Part shown: piece after piece, positions 43,289-51,199 of the stretch
How positions within the stretch are numbered: position 1 is the stretch's first letter
How the letters are laid out: each line of letters begins with the position of its first letter
Source: Rhodococcus sp. Leaf247
GTDB taxonomy: Bacteria > Actinomycetota > Actinomycetes > Mycobacteriales > Mycobacteriaceae
NCBI RefSeq assembly: GCF_001426185.1
Contig: NZ_LMRP01000002.1
Location: forward strand, 1,070,144-1,134,143
DNA: 64,000 nt
Direction: 5' to 3'
Program-made: the position numbers and the translations under genes
The notes under the pieces: model-generated
Database searches by the model: none
What the model was told of the DNA's origin: nothing
The model's input: only the letters and a program-made list of their open reading frames with translations

Positions 43289-43328
43289 AGTAACCTACTA
43301 TTGGTAACCTACTTTTGGTAACTTGTAG
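43289..43328. promoter_or_regulatory. Tandem repeats between tetR and quinone reductase gene
   Basis: Units AGTAACCTACTATT (43289-43302), GGTAACCTACTTTT (43303-43316) and a partial GGTAACTTGTAG (43317-43328) follow head to tail. The repeated core is GTAACYT. The AT-rich tract stands out in the GC-rich genome and overlaps where both promoters must lie, so it is a candidate operator for the TetR protein. Confidence 0.6.
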
Positions 43329-43349
43329 ACCTCAAGGACAGGACTCCTC

Positions 43350-43970
43350 GTGCGCACTCTCGTCGTCGTCGCCCACCCGGACGAACATTCACTGACCCGA
43401 GCGGTCGCGGACCGTCTCGTCGACGCGCTGTCGGAGGACGGTCACGACGTGGACGTCGCCGATCTGCACGCAGAGGGATTCGATCCGCGATTCACGCTCG
43501 CCGACCGGCGACGCTATCGCGCGGAAGGACCTCTTCCCGACGACATCGCGGCCGAACAGCGACGCATCGACCGCGCCGACCACCTCGTCCTGCTGTTTCC
43601 CGTCTACTGGTGGTCGATGCCGGCGATGCTCAAAGGATGGGTGGATCGGGTGTTCGTCAACGGCTGGGCGTTCGACGACACGACGACGCCGATGACACGC
43701 AAGTTGGGAGGCTTGACGGTCCACCTCCTGATGGTGGGCGGCGAGGATGCCGCCGGATATCGCAAGCGTGGGTACGACTCTGCGATCGACACTCAGATGC
43801 GTGTCGGAATCATCGGGTACTGCGGTGCCCGCGCCGGCGCCAGTGAATACGTGTTCGACGCCGAGAGCCGCCCCCGTGCGGAGGTTGCCCGCGATGTCAC
43901 TGCGGCAGTCGAGGCCGTGTCGACCGCTGTCCGGACGGCACGTCGCGACACCGCGGGTCAGCCTGTGTAG
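43350..43970 (+). CDS. Flavodoxin-like NAD(P)H dehydrogenase (quinone)
   Basis: A 206-residue flavodoxin-fold reductase of the MdaB/KefF/NQO1 type, reducing quinones with NAD(P)H by two electrons through FMN or FAD. Signatures are VVVAHPDEHSLTRAVADRL near the start, LLFPVYWWSMPAMLKGWVDRVF around residue 80, and GGLTVHLLMVGGE. GTG 43350 has AAGGACAGG upstream. It is divergent from a TetR regulator across 101 bp and is the probable target of that regulator, giving inducible quinone detoxification. Confidence 0.92.
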   Translation: MRTLVVVAHPDEHSLTRAVADRLVDALSEDGHDVDVADLHAEGFDPRFTLADRRRYRAEGPLPDDIAAEQRRIDRADHLVLLFPVYWWSMPAMLKGWVDRVFVNGWAFDDTTTPMTRKLGGLTVHLLMVGGEDAAGYRKRGYDSAIDTQMRVGIIGYCGARAGASEYVFDAESRPRAEVARDVTAAVEAVSTAVRTARRDTAGQPV

Positions 43971-44050
43971 CCGAGTCGGGCTGCGAGAAGTACTGCGTCG
44001 GTCTCATACTGAGCCCGAGTATCTTTCCGCGAACGGTCGGGGGTGGTGGT

Positions 44051-44989
44051 GTGACAACCGCTTTGTCCGCATTGGTCGGGTGGTTACCGGACGACTCCGG
44101 CCACGACGCGTTGGCGCTCACCGCTCGAATGGCTGCCACGGCGCGTGCCGCCGGCGCCTCGATGACCGTGCGCGCGTGCACAGTGTTGCCTCGTACCTGG
44201 CCGTTTCCGTCGATGGCCCCGGTCGATGCCGAATATCGACGCTGGCTCGTGGAGCAGGGCAACAACTCGGTCCGCAGCGCGAACGCCGCGATGGCCGACG
44301 TTCTCACTCCCGCCGACCTCGGATCACCGGCCGCCTTCTTCACCGAGAACGCCGCCGAATCCACCGCGCTCACCGATGCCGCGGCCAAGTACCACGCGGA
44401 CCTCGTCGCACTGGGGTCGTCGGACGGGCCTGACGGCCGCTTCACGCCGGGCAGTACGAGCGAGGCGCTTCTGCATTCCTCGAACGTCCCGCTCGCCCTC
44501 GCGCCGTCGGGGGCCCGTGCGGTGTCCGAGCCGTTCTCGCGCCTGTCGTGCGCCTACACCGGCACCGCCGAGTCCAAGGATGCGCTGTACTCGGCGGCAG
44601 CGCTGGCCGTCCGATGGAATGTCGACCTGCACCTGGTCGCCTTCGCGCCCCGCCGGTCGACCACGTACCCGCCGTTCGGCGGCTACGACGCCGAGGACAT
44701 GGTGACGTCCCAGTGGCGCGAGCAGGCGAGTGGACTGCTCGAGTCCGCTGCCTCCGATGTCACTGCCGCCTACCCGTCCCTGCGACCCACGTGCGCCGTG
44801 GGCTCGGGCGGCGACTGGCGGCACGTCATCGACTCGGTCTCACTGGGGTCCGGCGATCTCCTGGTGTTGGGCTCGTCGCGCCTCGGACCTCTCGCGCGTG
44901 TCTTCCTGGGGTCTACGGCGTCGAAAATCCTGCGACACAGTCCCGTTCCGGTGCTGGTCGTTCCCCGAGGAAGCCGGCTGGCTCGGTGA
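44051..44989 (+). CDS. Tandem-domain universal stress protein
   Basis: A 312-residue protein with two Usp domains. The second domain (about 165-310) has a clear ATP-loop: LVLGSSRLGPLARVFLGSTASKILRHSPVPVLVVP. The first (about 5-155) has the equivalent LVALGSSDGPDGRFTPGSTSEALLHSSNVPLALAP. Both carry hydrophobic cores like double-Usp proteins of mycobacteria. GTG 44051 has only a weak GGGGGTGG upstream. The next gene, an APC transporter, follows after 22 bp, so the Usp may modulate the transporter; that link is inferred from position. Confidence 0.88.
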   Translation: MTTALSALVGWLPDDSGHDALALTARMAATARAAGASMTVRACTVLPRTWPFPSMAPVDAEYRRWLVEQGNNSVRSANAAMADVLTPADLGSPAAFFTENAAESTALTDAAAKYHADLVALGSSDGPDGRFTPGSTSEALLHSSNVPLALAPSGARAVSEPFSRLSCAYTGTAESKDALYSAAALAVRWNVDLHLVAFAPRRSTTYPPFGGYDAEDMVTSQWREQASGLLESAASDVTAAYPSLRPTCAVGSGGDWRHVIDSVSLGSGDLLVLGSSRLGPLARVFLGSTASKILRHSPVPVLVVPRGSRLAR

Positions 44990-45011
44990 CCCTGTCTGCG
45001 TTGGAGGAAAC

Positions 45012-46427
45012 ATGAACGATTCCGGTACCGGCTCGGGCCTGTTGCGGCGCAAATCGATCAGCGACATCACGGCGTTGGAGTCGTCGGGTGAAGGTCGCCT
45101 GAAGAGGTCGATCACCACGTTCCAGCTGACCTGCATCGGTGTCGGGTCGACGGTCGGTACCGGCATCTTCTTCATCTTCTCGTCCGCTGTCCCGGTGGCG
45201 GGGCCGGCCGTGATCTTCTCGTTCGTCATCGCCGCGATCACCGCGGGTCTGACGGCGTTGTGTTACGCCGAGCTGGCGTCGTCCATTCCTGCCTCGGGAT
45301 CGACGTACACCTACACGTACACCACCATCGGTGAGTTCGTCGCGATCCTCGTCGGCGCCTGCCTTGTTCTGGAATACGGCGTGTCGACGGCGGCCGTCTC
45401 GGTCCTGTGGTCGCAGTATCTCAACGATCTGCTCGATCGCACTGTGGGAGTGCGTATCCCGGACGTGTTGTCGCATGCGCCCGGCGGCGGCGAGGGCTTC
45501 GGGGTGAACTTGCCGGCCATCGTGCTGGTCGGCCTGTGCGCCGTTCTGCTCATTCGCGGAACCAGTGAGTCCGCGCGGGCCAACGCGGTCATGGTCGTCA
45601 TCAAGATCGGCATCCTCGCGATGTTCGCCATTGTCGGCTTCACCGGTTTCAGTGCCGAGAACCTCGCCCCGTTCGCCCCGTTCGGGGTTGCCGGTGTCGG
45701 CGCCGCGTCGGGCCTGATCTTCTTCTCGTTCATCGGTCTCGACGCCGTGTCGACCGCCGGTGAGGAAGTGAAGAATCCGAGGCGGACGCTGCCGATCGCA
45801 CTGATCAGCGCGCTCGTCGTGGTCACGGTGATCTACCTGCTGGTGACGATGTCGGCGATCGGGGCACAGAAGTACACCGAGTTCGAGGGCCAGGAAGCAG
45901 GACTGGCGGAAATCCTGCAGTACGTCACCGGTTCCAGCTGGCCGTCCATCGTGCTGTCGGCGGGCGCCGTGGTGTCCATCTTCTCGGTCACCCTGGTCAC
46001 GCTGTACGGACAGACGCGCATCCTGTTCGCGATGAGTCGGGACGGCTTGATCCCCGGGGTCTTCTCACATGTGAGCCCGCGCAGCCTGGCGCCGGTGAAG
46101 AACACGATCATCGTGGCCTTCTTCGTCGCCCTGCTGGCGGGCTTCCTTCCCCTGGACTTCCTGGCGGACCTGGTGTCGATGGGAACGCTCGTGGCCTTCA
46201 TCGTCGTGTCCGCCGGCGTGATCATCCTGCGTCGACGCGAACCCGACATCGAGCGGGGTTTCACCGTCCCGCTCTATCCGGTACTGCCCATCCTGTCCAT
46301 CTGCGCGTGCCTCTACCTGATCAGCACACTGCACATCCAGACGTGGATCCTCTTCGCGGTGTGGCTGTCCGCGACGTCGCTCCTCTACTTCACGTACTCG
46401 CGGAAGCGATCGGCGCTGCAGACCTGA
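45012..46427 (+). CDS. APC-superfamily amino-acid permease (CAT type)
   Basis: A 471-residue permease with about twelve membrane helices, most like cationic amino-acid transporters. Family segments are LTCIGVGSTVGTGIF near the N-terminus (substrate-binding helix 1), CYAELASSIPASGSTYTYTY, and FFSFIGLDAVSTAGEEVKNPRRTLP in helix 6. A good TTGGAGG lies upstream of ATG 45012. It follows the tandem Usp gene by 22 bp and ends with its stop codon abutting that of the convergent pirin gene, with no spacer. Substrate not determined. Confidence 0.93.
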   Translation: MNDSGTGSGLLRRKSISDITALESSGEGRLKRSITTFQLTCIGVGSTVGTGIFFIFSSAVPVAGPAVIFSFVIAAITAGLTALCYAELASSIPASGSTYTYTYTTIGEFVAILVGACLVLEYGVSTAAVSVLWSQYLNDLLDRTVGVRIPDVLSHAPGGGEGFGVNLPAIVLVGLCAVLLIRGTSESARANAVMVVIKIGILAMFAIVGFTGFSAENLAPFAPFGVAGVGAASGLIFFSFIGLDAVSTAGEEVKNPRRTLPIALISALVVVTVIYLLVTMSAIGAQKYTEFEGQEAGLAEILQYVTGSSWPSIVLSAGAVVSIFSVTLVTLYGQTRILFAMSRDGLIPGVFSHVSPRSLAPVKNTIIVAFFVALLAGFLPLDFLADLVSMGTLVAFIVVSAGVIILRRREPDIERGFTVPLYPVLPILSICACLYLISTLHIQTWILFAVWLSATSLLYFTYSRKRSALQT

Positions 46428-47210
46428 TCAGCGGCCGATGGTCGCGTGCATCTCCCACACGATGACCTCGGCGGCGGACGTCGTCGACAAGCTCTGTCCG
46501 CCCCCGCCCTTGATGCGCACGGCGTCTCCCTCGGAGAGCAGCCCGACGCCCTCGAGCGATGCTTCACCGCGCGCGACGAACACGTGCAGGAAGGGAGCGT
46601 CGGGCAGCTCCTGCGCGGGCGTGTCCGCACGCAGCCGCGCGACGTGCATCGCGGCGTACTTGTTCTTGATGCGGATCGCCGAGTGGTCCTTGTAGGCATC
46701 CATGCCCGACGCCACCGGAACCAGTCCACCGGAGAGCAATTCGTCGTCGATCTCGAGCTGCTCGTACCCCGGGGTGATCCCGGCCTCGTCCGGAACGACC
46801 CACATCTGGACGAAGTGGACCGGTTCCCGGTGCTTCGCCGACGGGTTCTCCGTCGACGCCAGCCGCCACGAGTCGTTCTTCTCCGAGTGCAGGATTCCGG
46901 TGCCGGCACTCATGCGCTGGGCCAGACCCGGGTAGATCAGGCCGTTGTGGCCGATCGAATCCTGGTGCACGAGAGAGCCTTGCAGGACCCACGTGACGAT
47001 CTCCATATCGCGGTGCGGATGCGTGTCGAATCCTGTTCCCGCATCGACGATGTCGTCGTTGTTCACCATCAACACGCCGTGGTGGGTGTTGGTGGGATCG
47101 TAGTGCTGACCGAACGAGAACGAATGATGCGAATCGAGCCAGCCGATGTTCGTGGCGTCCCGATCCTCCGAGCGACGGACGTCGAGTTCGGGAGCTGTGG
47201 AAGTCGTCAT
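46428..47210 (-). CDS. Pirin family protein
   Basis: A 260-residue bicupin. The N-terminal cupin has the metal ligands in DTHPHRDMEIVTWVLQG and GTGILHSEKND (His, His, His and Glu), as in quercetinase-like pirins; the second cupin is shorter and lacks them. Pirins act as iron-dependent redox sensors or as dioxygenases on flavonoid-like quinones. It follows wrbA by 30 bp on the same strand, in a block led by a MarR-controlled promoter, so a role in redox or quinone stress is plausible. Confidence 0.93.
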   Translation of the reverse strand: MTTSTAPELDVRRSEDRDATNIGWLDSHHSFSFGQHYDPTNTHHGVLMVNNDDIVDAGTGFDTHPHRDMEIVTWVLQGSLVHQDSIGHNGLIYPGLAQRMSAGTGILHSEKNDSWRLASTENPSAKHREPVHFVQMWVVPDEAGITPGYEQLEIDDELLSGGLVPVASGMDAYKDHSAIRIKNKYAAMHVARLRADTPAQELPDAPFLHVFVARGEASLEGVGLLSEGDAVRIKGGGGQSLSTTSAAEVIVWEMHATIGR

Positions 47211-47240
47211 GGGAACGGTCCCTTCGAGCGAGTGGGGGTG

Positions 47241-47840
47241 TTACTGCGCGAGTTTGCCCGCGACGGTGACGACGCGAGTAGCGAGATGACCGAGTGCGGC
47301 GCGGGTCGCGTCGTCGAGCTCGTTCTGGTTGTCGGGGCCCGTGACATGGCTGACGCCGTACGGGTTGCCGTCGGCGAACTTCAGGCCGTCGGTGTAGCCG
47401 GGGGGAACGAGGACGCCGCCGAAGTGCATCAGCGAGGTGTACAGGTTGACGATCGTCGTTTCCTGGCCGCCGTGTGCGGTCTGGCTCGACGTGAACGCCG
47501 CGTACGCCTTGTCGGCGAGCTTGCCCTGCGCCCACAGGCCACCGAGGGTGTCGAAGAACGTCTGGAACGGAGCGGCGACGCTGCCGAAGCGGGTCGGGGA
47601 TCCGAAGATCACGCCGTCGGCCCACACGATGTCGTCACCGGTCGCGGCCGGAAGATCCTTGGTCGCTTCGTAATTGGCGCTCCATGCCGGGTTCTCGGCG
47701 AACGTGGCCGGATCGCGGGTCTCGGCAATGTGGCGCACGCGGACCTCGGCGCCGGCGGCCTGAGCGGCCTTCTCGAGTTCGGCCGCCATGGTCGTGCCGT
47801 GGCCGGTGGAGGAGTAGTAGAGGATCGCAAGCTTGGTCAT
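47241..47840 (-). CDS. wrbA: NAD(P)H:quinone oxidoreductase WrbA
   Basis: A 199-residue flavodoxin-fold enzyme reducing quinones to hydroquinones. Signatures are LAILYYSSTGHGTTMAAELEKAA (FMN phosphate loop), GSPTRFGSVAAPFQTFFD and FTSSQTAHGGQETTIVNLYTSLMHFGG. The length fits the type IV family. It is the middle gene of VOC-wrbA-pirin on the minus strand, with gaps of 36 and 30 bp. The three-gene set looks like a response to quinone or electrophile stress under the divergent MarR regulator. Confidence 0.95.
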   Translation of the reverse strand: MTKLAILYYSSTGHGTTMAAELEKAAQAAGAEVRVRHIAETRDPATFAENPAWSANYEATKDLPAATGDDIVWADGVIFGSPTRFGSVAAPFQTFFDTLGGLWAQGKLADKAYAAFTSSQTAHGGQETTIVNLYTSLMHFGGVLVPPGYTDGLKFADGNPYGVSHVTGPDNQNELDDATRAALGHLATRVVTVAGKLAQ

Positions 47841-47876
47841 GAGAGTGCCTTTCGTCGTCGGATCTTCGGATCGTGC

Positions 47877-48389
47877 TCAGAGAACGTGATGGCCGTACAT
47901 CTCGCCGAGCGGGTCGGCGATCAATTCGAGGCGAGCACCGTCGGGATCGCGGAAGTAGATGGAGACTCCGCTGTGCTCGGTGAGCTCGACGCCGGCGTCG
48001 GTGAGCTTGGCGCGCAGGTGGTCCCACCGCTCGGGGTCGACACTGATGGCTACGTGGTGCAGCCCGCCCAGGACCTCCTGGTACGGACCCACGTCGAGTC
48101 CTGGGAAGTCGAAGAACGCGAGCAGGTTGCTGTTGCCGATGTCGAAGAAGAAGTGCGACGACCCTGGGTAGTCGCGGTTCTCGATCAGCTCGGTCAGCGG
48201 GAACTCCAGGACGCCCTGGTAGAACAGAATGGTCTGCTCGACGTCGCTGCTGATCAGCGCTGTGTGGTGCAGTCCGCGGGCCGAAGAGGTCGGCCGGGAC
48301 TCGGCGGGCTGGAGGTGCAGGCCGCGCAGGCGCTCACGCTGGGCCTCGAACTCGTCTGATCGCTTCTGCTCGTCCGCTGTGATGCTCAT
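47877..48389 (-). CDS. VOC-family (glyoxalase/dioxygenase-like) protein
   Basis: A 170-residue vicinal-oxygen-chelate protein. After a helical N-terminus of about 38 residues come two beta-alpha-beta-beta-beta modules: GLHHTALISSDVEQTILFYQGVLEFPLTEL and GLHHVAISVDPERWDHL, ending YFRDPDGARLELIAD. Metal ligands would be His41 and Glu of LEL, so a lyase or ring-cleaving dioxygenase is possible. It is the first gene of the minus-strand VOC-wrbA-pirin block and is divergent from marR, with which it shares a promoter-operator region. Confidence 0.9.
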   Translation of the reverse strand: MSITADEQKRSDEFEAQRERLRGLHLQPAESRPTSSARGLHHTALISSDVEQTILFYQGVLEFPLTELIENRDYPGSSHFFFDIGNSNLLAFFDFPGLDVGPYQEVLGGLHHVAISVDPERWDHLRAKLTDAGVELTEHSGVSIYFRDPDGARLELIADPLGEMYGHHVL

Positions 48390-48435
48390 CGTCTCCGCCT
48401 TCGATCGGTTGTTCGTTGCGTCGTCAACTATCTGA

Positions 48436-48479
48436 ACACTAGCGCAGATAATTGCGCTGTCAACCAGTTGGAGTAAACT
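48436..48479. promoter_or_regulatory. Divergent promoters with an embedded inverted repeat, candidate MarR operator
   Basis: On the minus strand TTGACA (48464-48459) and TAGTGT (48441-48436) are separated by exactly 17 nt, a near-ideal sigma-70-type promoter for VOC-wrbA-pirin. The inverted repeat AGCGCA-GATAAT-TGCGCT (48441-48458) fills the spacer. On the plus strand TAAACT (48474-48479) lies 6 nt before the marR ATG, and TTGCGC at 48452-48457 is a possible -35. One repeat could therefore block both directions. Confidence 0.65.
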
Positions 48480-48485
48480 CGTCCC

Positions 48486-48947
48486 ATGACTCGATGGCTT
48501 GCGGACGACGAACAGCGCGCATGGCGTTCGTACCTCGATGCGACACGGCTGCTCATGCAGACCCTCGACCGACAGCTCACGCGCGACTCCGGCATCTCGT
48601 TCACCGACTTCGAGCTGCTGGTGGTGCTGTCCGAGGCACCCGATCGACAGATGCGCATGCGCGCCCTCGCCGACGCCGTGACCACGACCCGCAGCGGGGT
48701 CACCCGTGCCATCACCCGGCTTGTCGACGCCGGGTGGGTCGTCCGTGTGGAATGTGAGGACGATCGCCGAGGAATGTTGGCGGAACTCACAGATGCCGGC
48801 ATGAGGAAGCTCGAAGAGTCCAGCCCGGGACACGTGGAAGCGGTCCGGACCTCGATGTTCGACGTTCTCACCGATGACGACGTCGACACATTCGTCCGGG
48901 TCTACTCCGCCATGCGCACCCACATCCAGCGCGGTGCCGACGCCTAG
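48486..48947 (+). CDS. MarR-family transcriptional regulator
   Basis: A 153-residue winged-helix regulator. The DNA-binding region is RMRALADAVTTTRSGVTRAITRLVDAGWVVRVECEDDRRGMLAELTDAG, flanked by dimerisation helices. It is leaderless (TAAACT 6 nt before ATG) and divergent from VOC-wrbA-pirin over a promoter-embedded inverted repeat. A short-chain dehydrogenase gene follows 9 bp later and has its own -10 that includes the marR stop codon. Probably an oxidative or phenolic-ligand-responsive repressor; the ligand is unknown. Confidence 0.93.
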   Translation: MTRWLADDEQRAWRSYLDATRLLMQTLDRQLTRDSGISFTDFELLVVLSEAPDRQMRMRALADAVTTTRSGVTRAITRLVDAGWVVRVECEDDRRGMLAELTDAGMRKLEESSPGHVEAVRTSMFDVLTDDDVDTFVRVYSAMRTHIQRGADA

Positions 48948-48956
48948 TCTGGGCTC

Positions 48957-49628
48957 ATGGCACGTACTGCACTCGTCACCGGAGCAAGTCGCGGACTCGG
49001 CGCGGGCATCGCCCGACTGCTGTCCACCGATCACGACGTCCTGGTCGGAGGATCGACGCCGGACTCGGTCGCGGGGATCGCGGACGAACTCATCAGCGCC
49101 ACCGCGTGGCCGGTGGACCTGACCGACGCGGATGCCCTCGCGGCGGCCACCGCCGGCATCACCTCGCTCGACGTCCTCGTCCACAATGCCGGGGTAGCCG
49201 ACCTGGGCACCGTCGAATCATTGACCGGGAGCGCGTGGCGGCACACCTTCGAGGCCAATGTCTTCGCCGTGGCCGAGTTGACCCGCCTCCTGCTACCGGC
49301 GTTGCGCGCGGCGGGCGGTCACGTCGTTCTGATCAACTCGGGCGCCGGCATCAAGGCCAATGCCGGATGGGGCGCCTATGCCGCGAGCAAGTTCGCGTTG
49401 CGCGCCTTCGGTGACGCGCTACGTCTCGAGGAACCATCCCTGCGCGTCACGTCCGTGCACCCCGGCCGCATCGATACCGACATGCAGCGCGCGATCGTCG
49501 AGACCGAGGGTGGGGAGTACGACGGCTCGAAGTTCCTGGCCGTCGACACGGTCGCTCGGGCGGTACGCCAGGCCGTCGACACCCCCCGCGACGCGCACCC
49601 GACGGAGATCGTTCTCCGCCCCTGGTGA
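48957..49628 (+). CDS. Short-chain dehydrogenase/reductase (SDR)
   Basis: A 223-residue Rossmann oxidoreductase. The cofactor motif is TGASRGLGAGIA (TGxxxGxG), then DVLVHNAG (NNAG-type), and the catalytic set is Ser of LINSGAG with YAASK (Tyr-x-x-x-Lys). HPGRIDTDM follows as in classical SDRs. TAGTCT, which overlaps the marR stop, lies 6 nt before the ATG, so a separate leaderless promoter is likely besides read-through from marR. Substrate unknown. Confidence 0.93.
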   Translation: MARTALVTGASRGLGAGIARLLSTDHDVLVGGSTPDSVAGIADELISATAWPVDLTDADALAAATAGITSLDVLVHNAGVADLGTVESLTGSAWRHTFEANVFAVAELTRLLLPALRAAGGHVVLINSGAGIKANAGWGAYAASKFALRAFGDALRLEEPSLRVTSVHPGRIDTDMQRAIVETEGGEYDGSKFLAVDTVARAVRQAVDTPRDAHPTEIVLRPW

Positions 49629-49652
49629 TCCGAGATCCGGCGTACTCGTGAC

Positions 49653-50039
49653 TCAGTGCTCGGTCGCTTTCACCACCAGCACGGGGACCGGGCTGTCGAG
49701 GAGCACCCGCTGAACTGTACTGCCGGTCAAGAACTTTCCGACTGCGCTTCGGCGCCGTGATCCGATGATCACCAGCGTGGCACCGACATCCGAGACCAGA
49801 TCGACCAGAGCCCCCGCCGGATCGCCGCCGTCGGGTTCGACCCGCACCGTGAACGAGTTCTCTCCCAGCACCTGACGTGCCTGCGCCTCGGCTGCGTCGC
49901 GGTGGGCGGTGGTGACCGAGTCGGCATCGATCACCGACAGGACGACGAGATCGGTGCCCCTCAGCGTCGCCTCCGCCTGTCCCTGAGCAAGAGCCTCACG
50001 GCCTTCGGGTGTCGAATTCATCGCTACTGCAACGGTCAT
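49653..50039 (-). CDS. Universal stress protein, single domain
   Basis: A 128-residue Usp domain: MTVAVAMNSTPEGREALAQG at the start, ATP-loop-like VIIGSRRRSAVGKFLTGSTVQRVLLDSPVPVLVVK at the end (G-x2-G-type spacing with Gly-Ser). It lies alone on the minus strand, convergent with the SDR gene and divergent from tctC. ATG 50039 has GAAAGG upstream; a longer frame start at 50123 is not supported. Confidence 0.9.
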   Translation of the reverse strand: MTVAVAMNSTPEGREALAQGQAEATLRGTDLVVLSVIDADSVTTAHRDAAEAQARQVLGENSFTVRVEPDGGDPAGALVDLVSDVGATLVIIGSRRRSAVGKFLTGSTVQRVLLDSPVPVLVVKATEH

Positions 50040-50183
50040 GACGGTGCCTTTCACCTCGGGAGACTCCAGGTTCACCGAAGTTCCGCCGTCGCGAGGTACG
50101 TTTCGCGGTTTATGTCTGTGCACACTATGGCCACAATTCGGATTCCCTGGACTATTCGGACACGCGGACCCTAGCCTCCTGCT

Positions 50184-50231
50184 GTGACCGAAACCACTCC
50201 CAAGTTATTGCGCCCATGCAGATCACAGTGA
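50184..50231 (+). CDS. Possible 15-codon leader peptide overlapping the tctC start
   Basis: A GTG at 50184 lies exactly 6 nt after a TAGCCT box (50172-50177), so the predicted transcript is leaderless and starts with this codon. The frame encodes MTETTPKLLRPCRSQ and stops at 50231, 16 nt inside tctC in another frame. It contains a TTA leucine codon, rare in such GC-rich genomes. The tctC ATG at 50216 has no Shine-Dalgarno sequence, so its translation may depend on ribosomes from this small frame. It could also be chance. Confidence 0.4.
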   Translation: MTETTPKLLRPCRSQ

Positions 50232-51199
50232 AACGCGCGGTCGGCGTCGTCGCTGTCGTCGCCGTCGTCGCGCTCGCCGGTATCGACGCGGCCGGGAGCG
50301 CCAGTGGATCCGACGCCCGCGCCAAGTTGACCTTGATCGCTCCCGCCGCAGCGGGAGGCGGGTGGGACCTGGTGGCACGTGAGTCGCAGCAAGCACTGCG
50401 TTCCGACGGCATCGTGAACAACGCCCAGGTGGTCAATGTCCCCGGAGCCGGCGGGACCATCGGGCTCAGCCAGCTCGAGAACCTCACGGGCCAGTCGACC
50501 ACGGTCATGGTGACCGGCACCGTCATGCTCGGTGGTATCGCGATCAACGACTCGGACATCACGCTGCAGGACACCGTGCCCATCGCCAAGATGGCCGAGG
50601 ACTTCGAGGTCTTCGTCGTGCCGCGAGACTCGCCGTACCAGAACCTCGAAGACTTCATCACCGCCTGGCGAGCCAACCCCGGTGGTCTCCCCATCGGCGG
50701 CGGGTCTCTCGGCGGTATCGATCACATCGTCTCCGGCCAGTTGGCGCAACAGGTCGACATCGATCCGGCAGCGATCAACTACATCGCATTCTCGGGCGGT
50801 GGTGAGGTGCTGACCTCGCTGTTGTCCAACACCGTCGGCATCGCCGTCAGCGGATACAACGACTTCCGTGACCAGATCGAATCCGGGAACGTCCGTGCCC
50901 TCGCGGTGGCGGCTCCCGAGCCGGTCGAGGGGATCGACACACCGACCTTCAAGGAGCTCGGGTACGACGTCGACCTCGTCAACTGGCGTGGATTCGTCGC
51001 ACCTCCCGGGATCTCGGACACCGACAGGCAGACGCTGATCGAGATCGTCACCGAGATGCAGGAGACCGCACAGTGGGATACAGCCATCGAGCGCAACCGA
51101 TGGAAGCCTTCGTTCGTCACCGGGGACGACTTCGGTGAGTTCCTCGAGGTCGAACAGACCCGCATCACCGACATCCTCCGAGAGTTAGGCCTGGTATGA
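50216..51199 (+). CDS. tctC: Tripartite tricarboxylate transporter substrate-binding protein
   Basis: Extracytoplasmic receptor of a TctCBA secondary transporter for citrate-like carboxylates. The 327-residue product has an N-terminal hydrophobic signal segment (VGVVAVVAVVALAGIDAAG) and the Bug-family fold: APAAAGGGWDLVAR, VVNVPGAGGTIGLSQL, PIGGGSLGGIDHIV and INYIAFSGGGEVLTSLLS. ATG 50216 overlaps a possible leader peptide frame. Its stop overlaps tctB (ATGA). Ligand unknown. Confidence 0.93.
   Translation: MQITVKRAVGVVAVVAVVALAGIDAAGSASGSDARAKLTLIAPAAAGGGWDLVARESQQALRSDGIVNNAQVVNVPGAGGTIGLSQLENLTGQSTTVMVTGTVMLGGIAINDSDITLQDTVPIAKMAEDFEVFVVPRDSPYQNLEDFITAWRANPGGLPIGGGSLGGIDHIVSGQLAQQVDIDPAAINYIAFSGGGEVLTSLLSNTVGIAVSGYNDFRDQIESGNVRALAVAAPEPVEGIDTPTFKELGYDVDLVNWRGFVAPPGISDTDRQTLIEIVTEMQETAQWDTAIERNRWKPSFVTGDDFGEFLEVEQTRITDILRELGLV

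Noticed and set aside
43289-43328. Short tandem repeats considered as a CRISPR remnant
   Set aside because: Units are head to tail without spacers and too short; they fit an operator.
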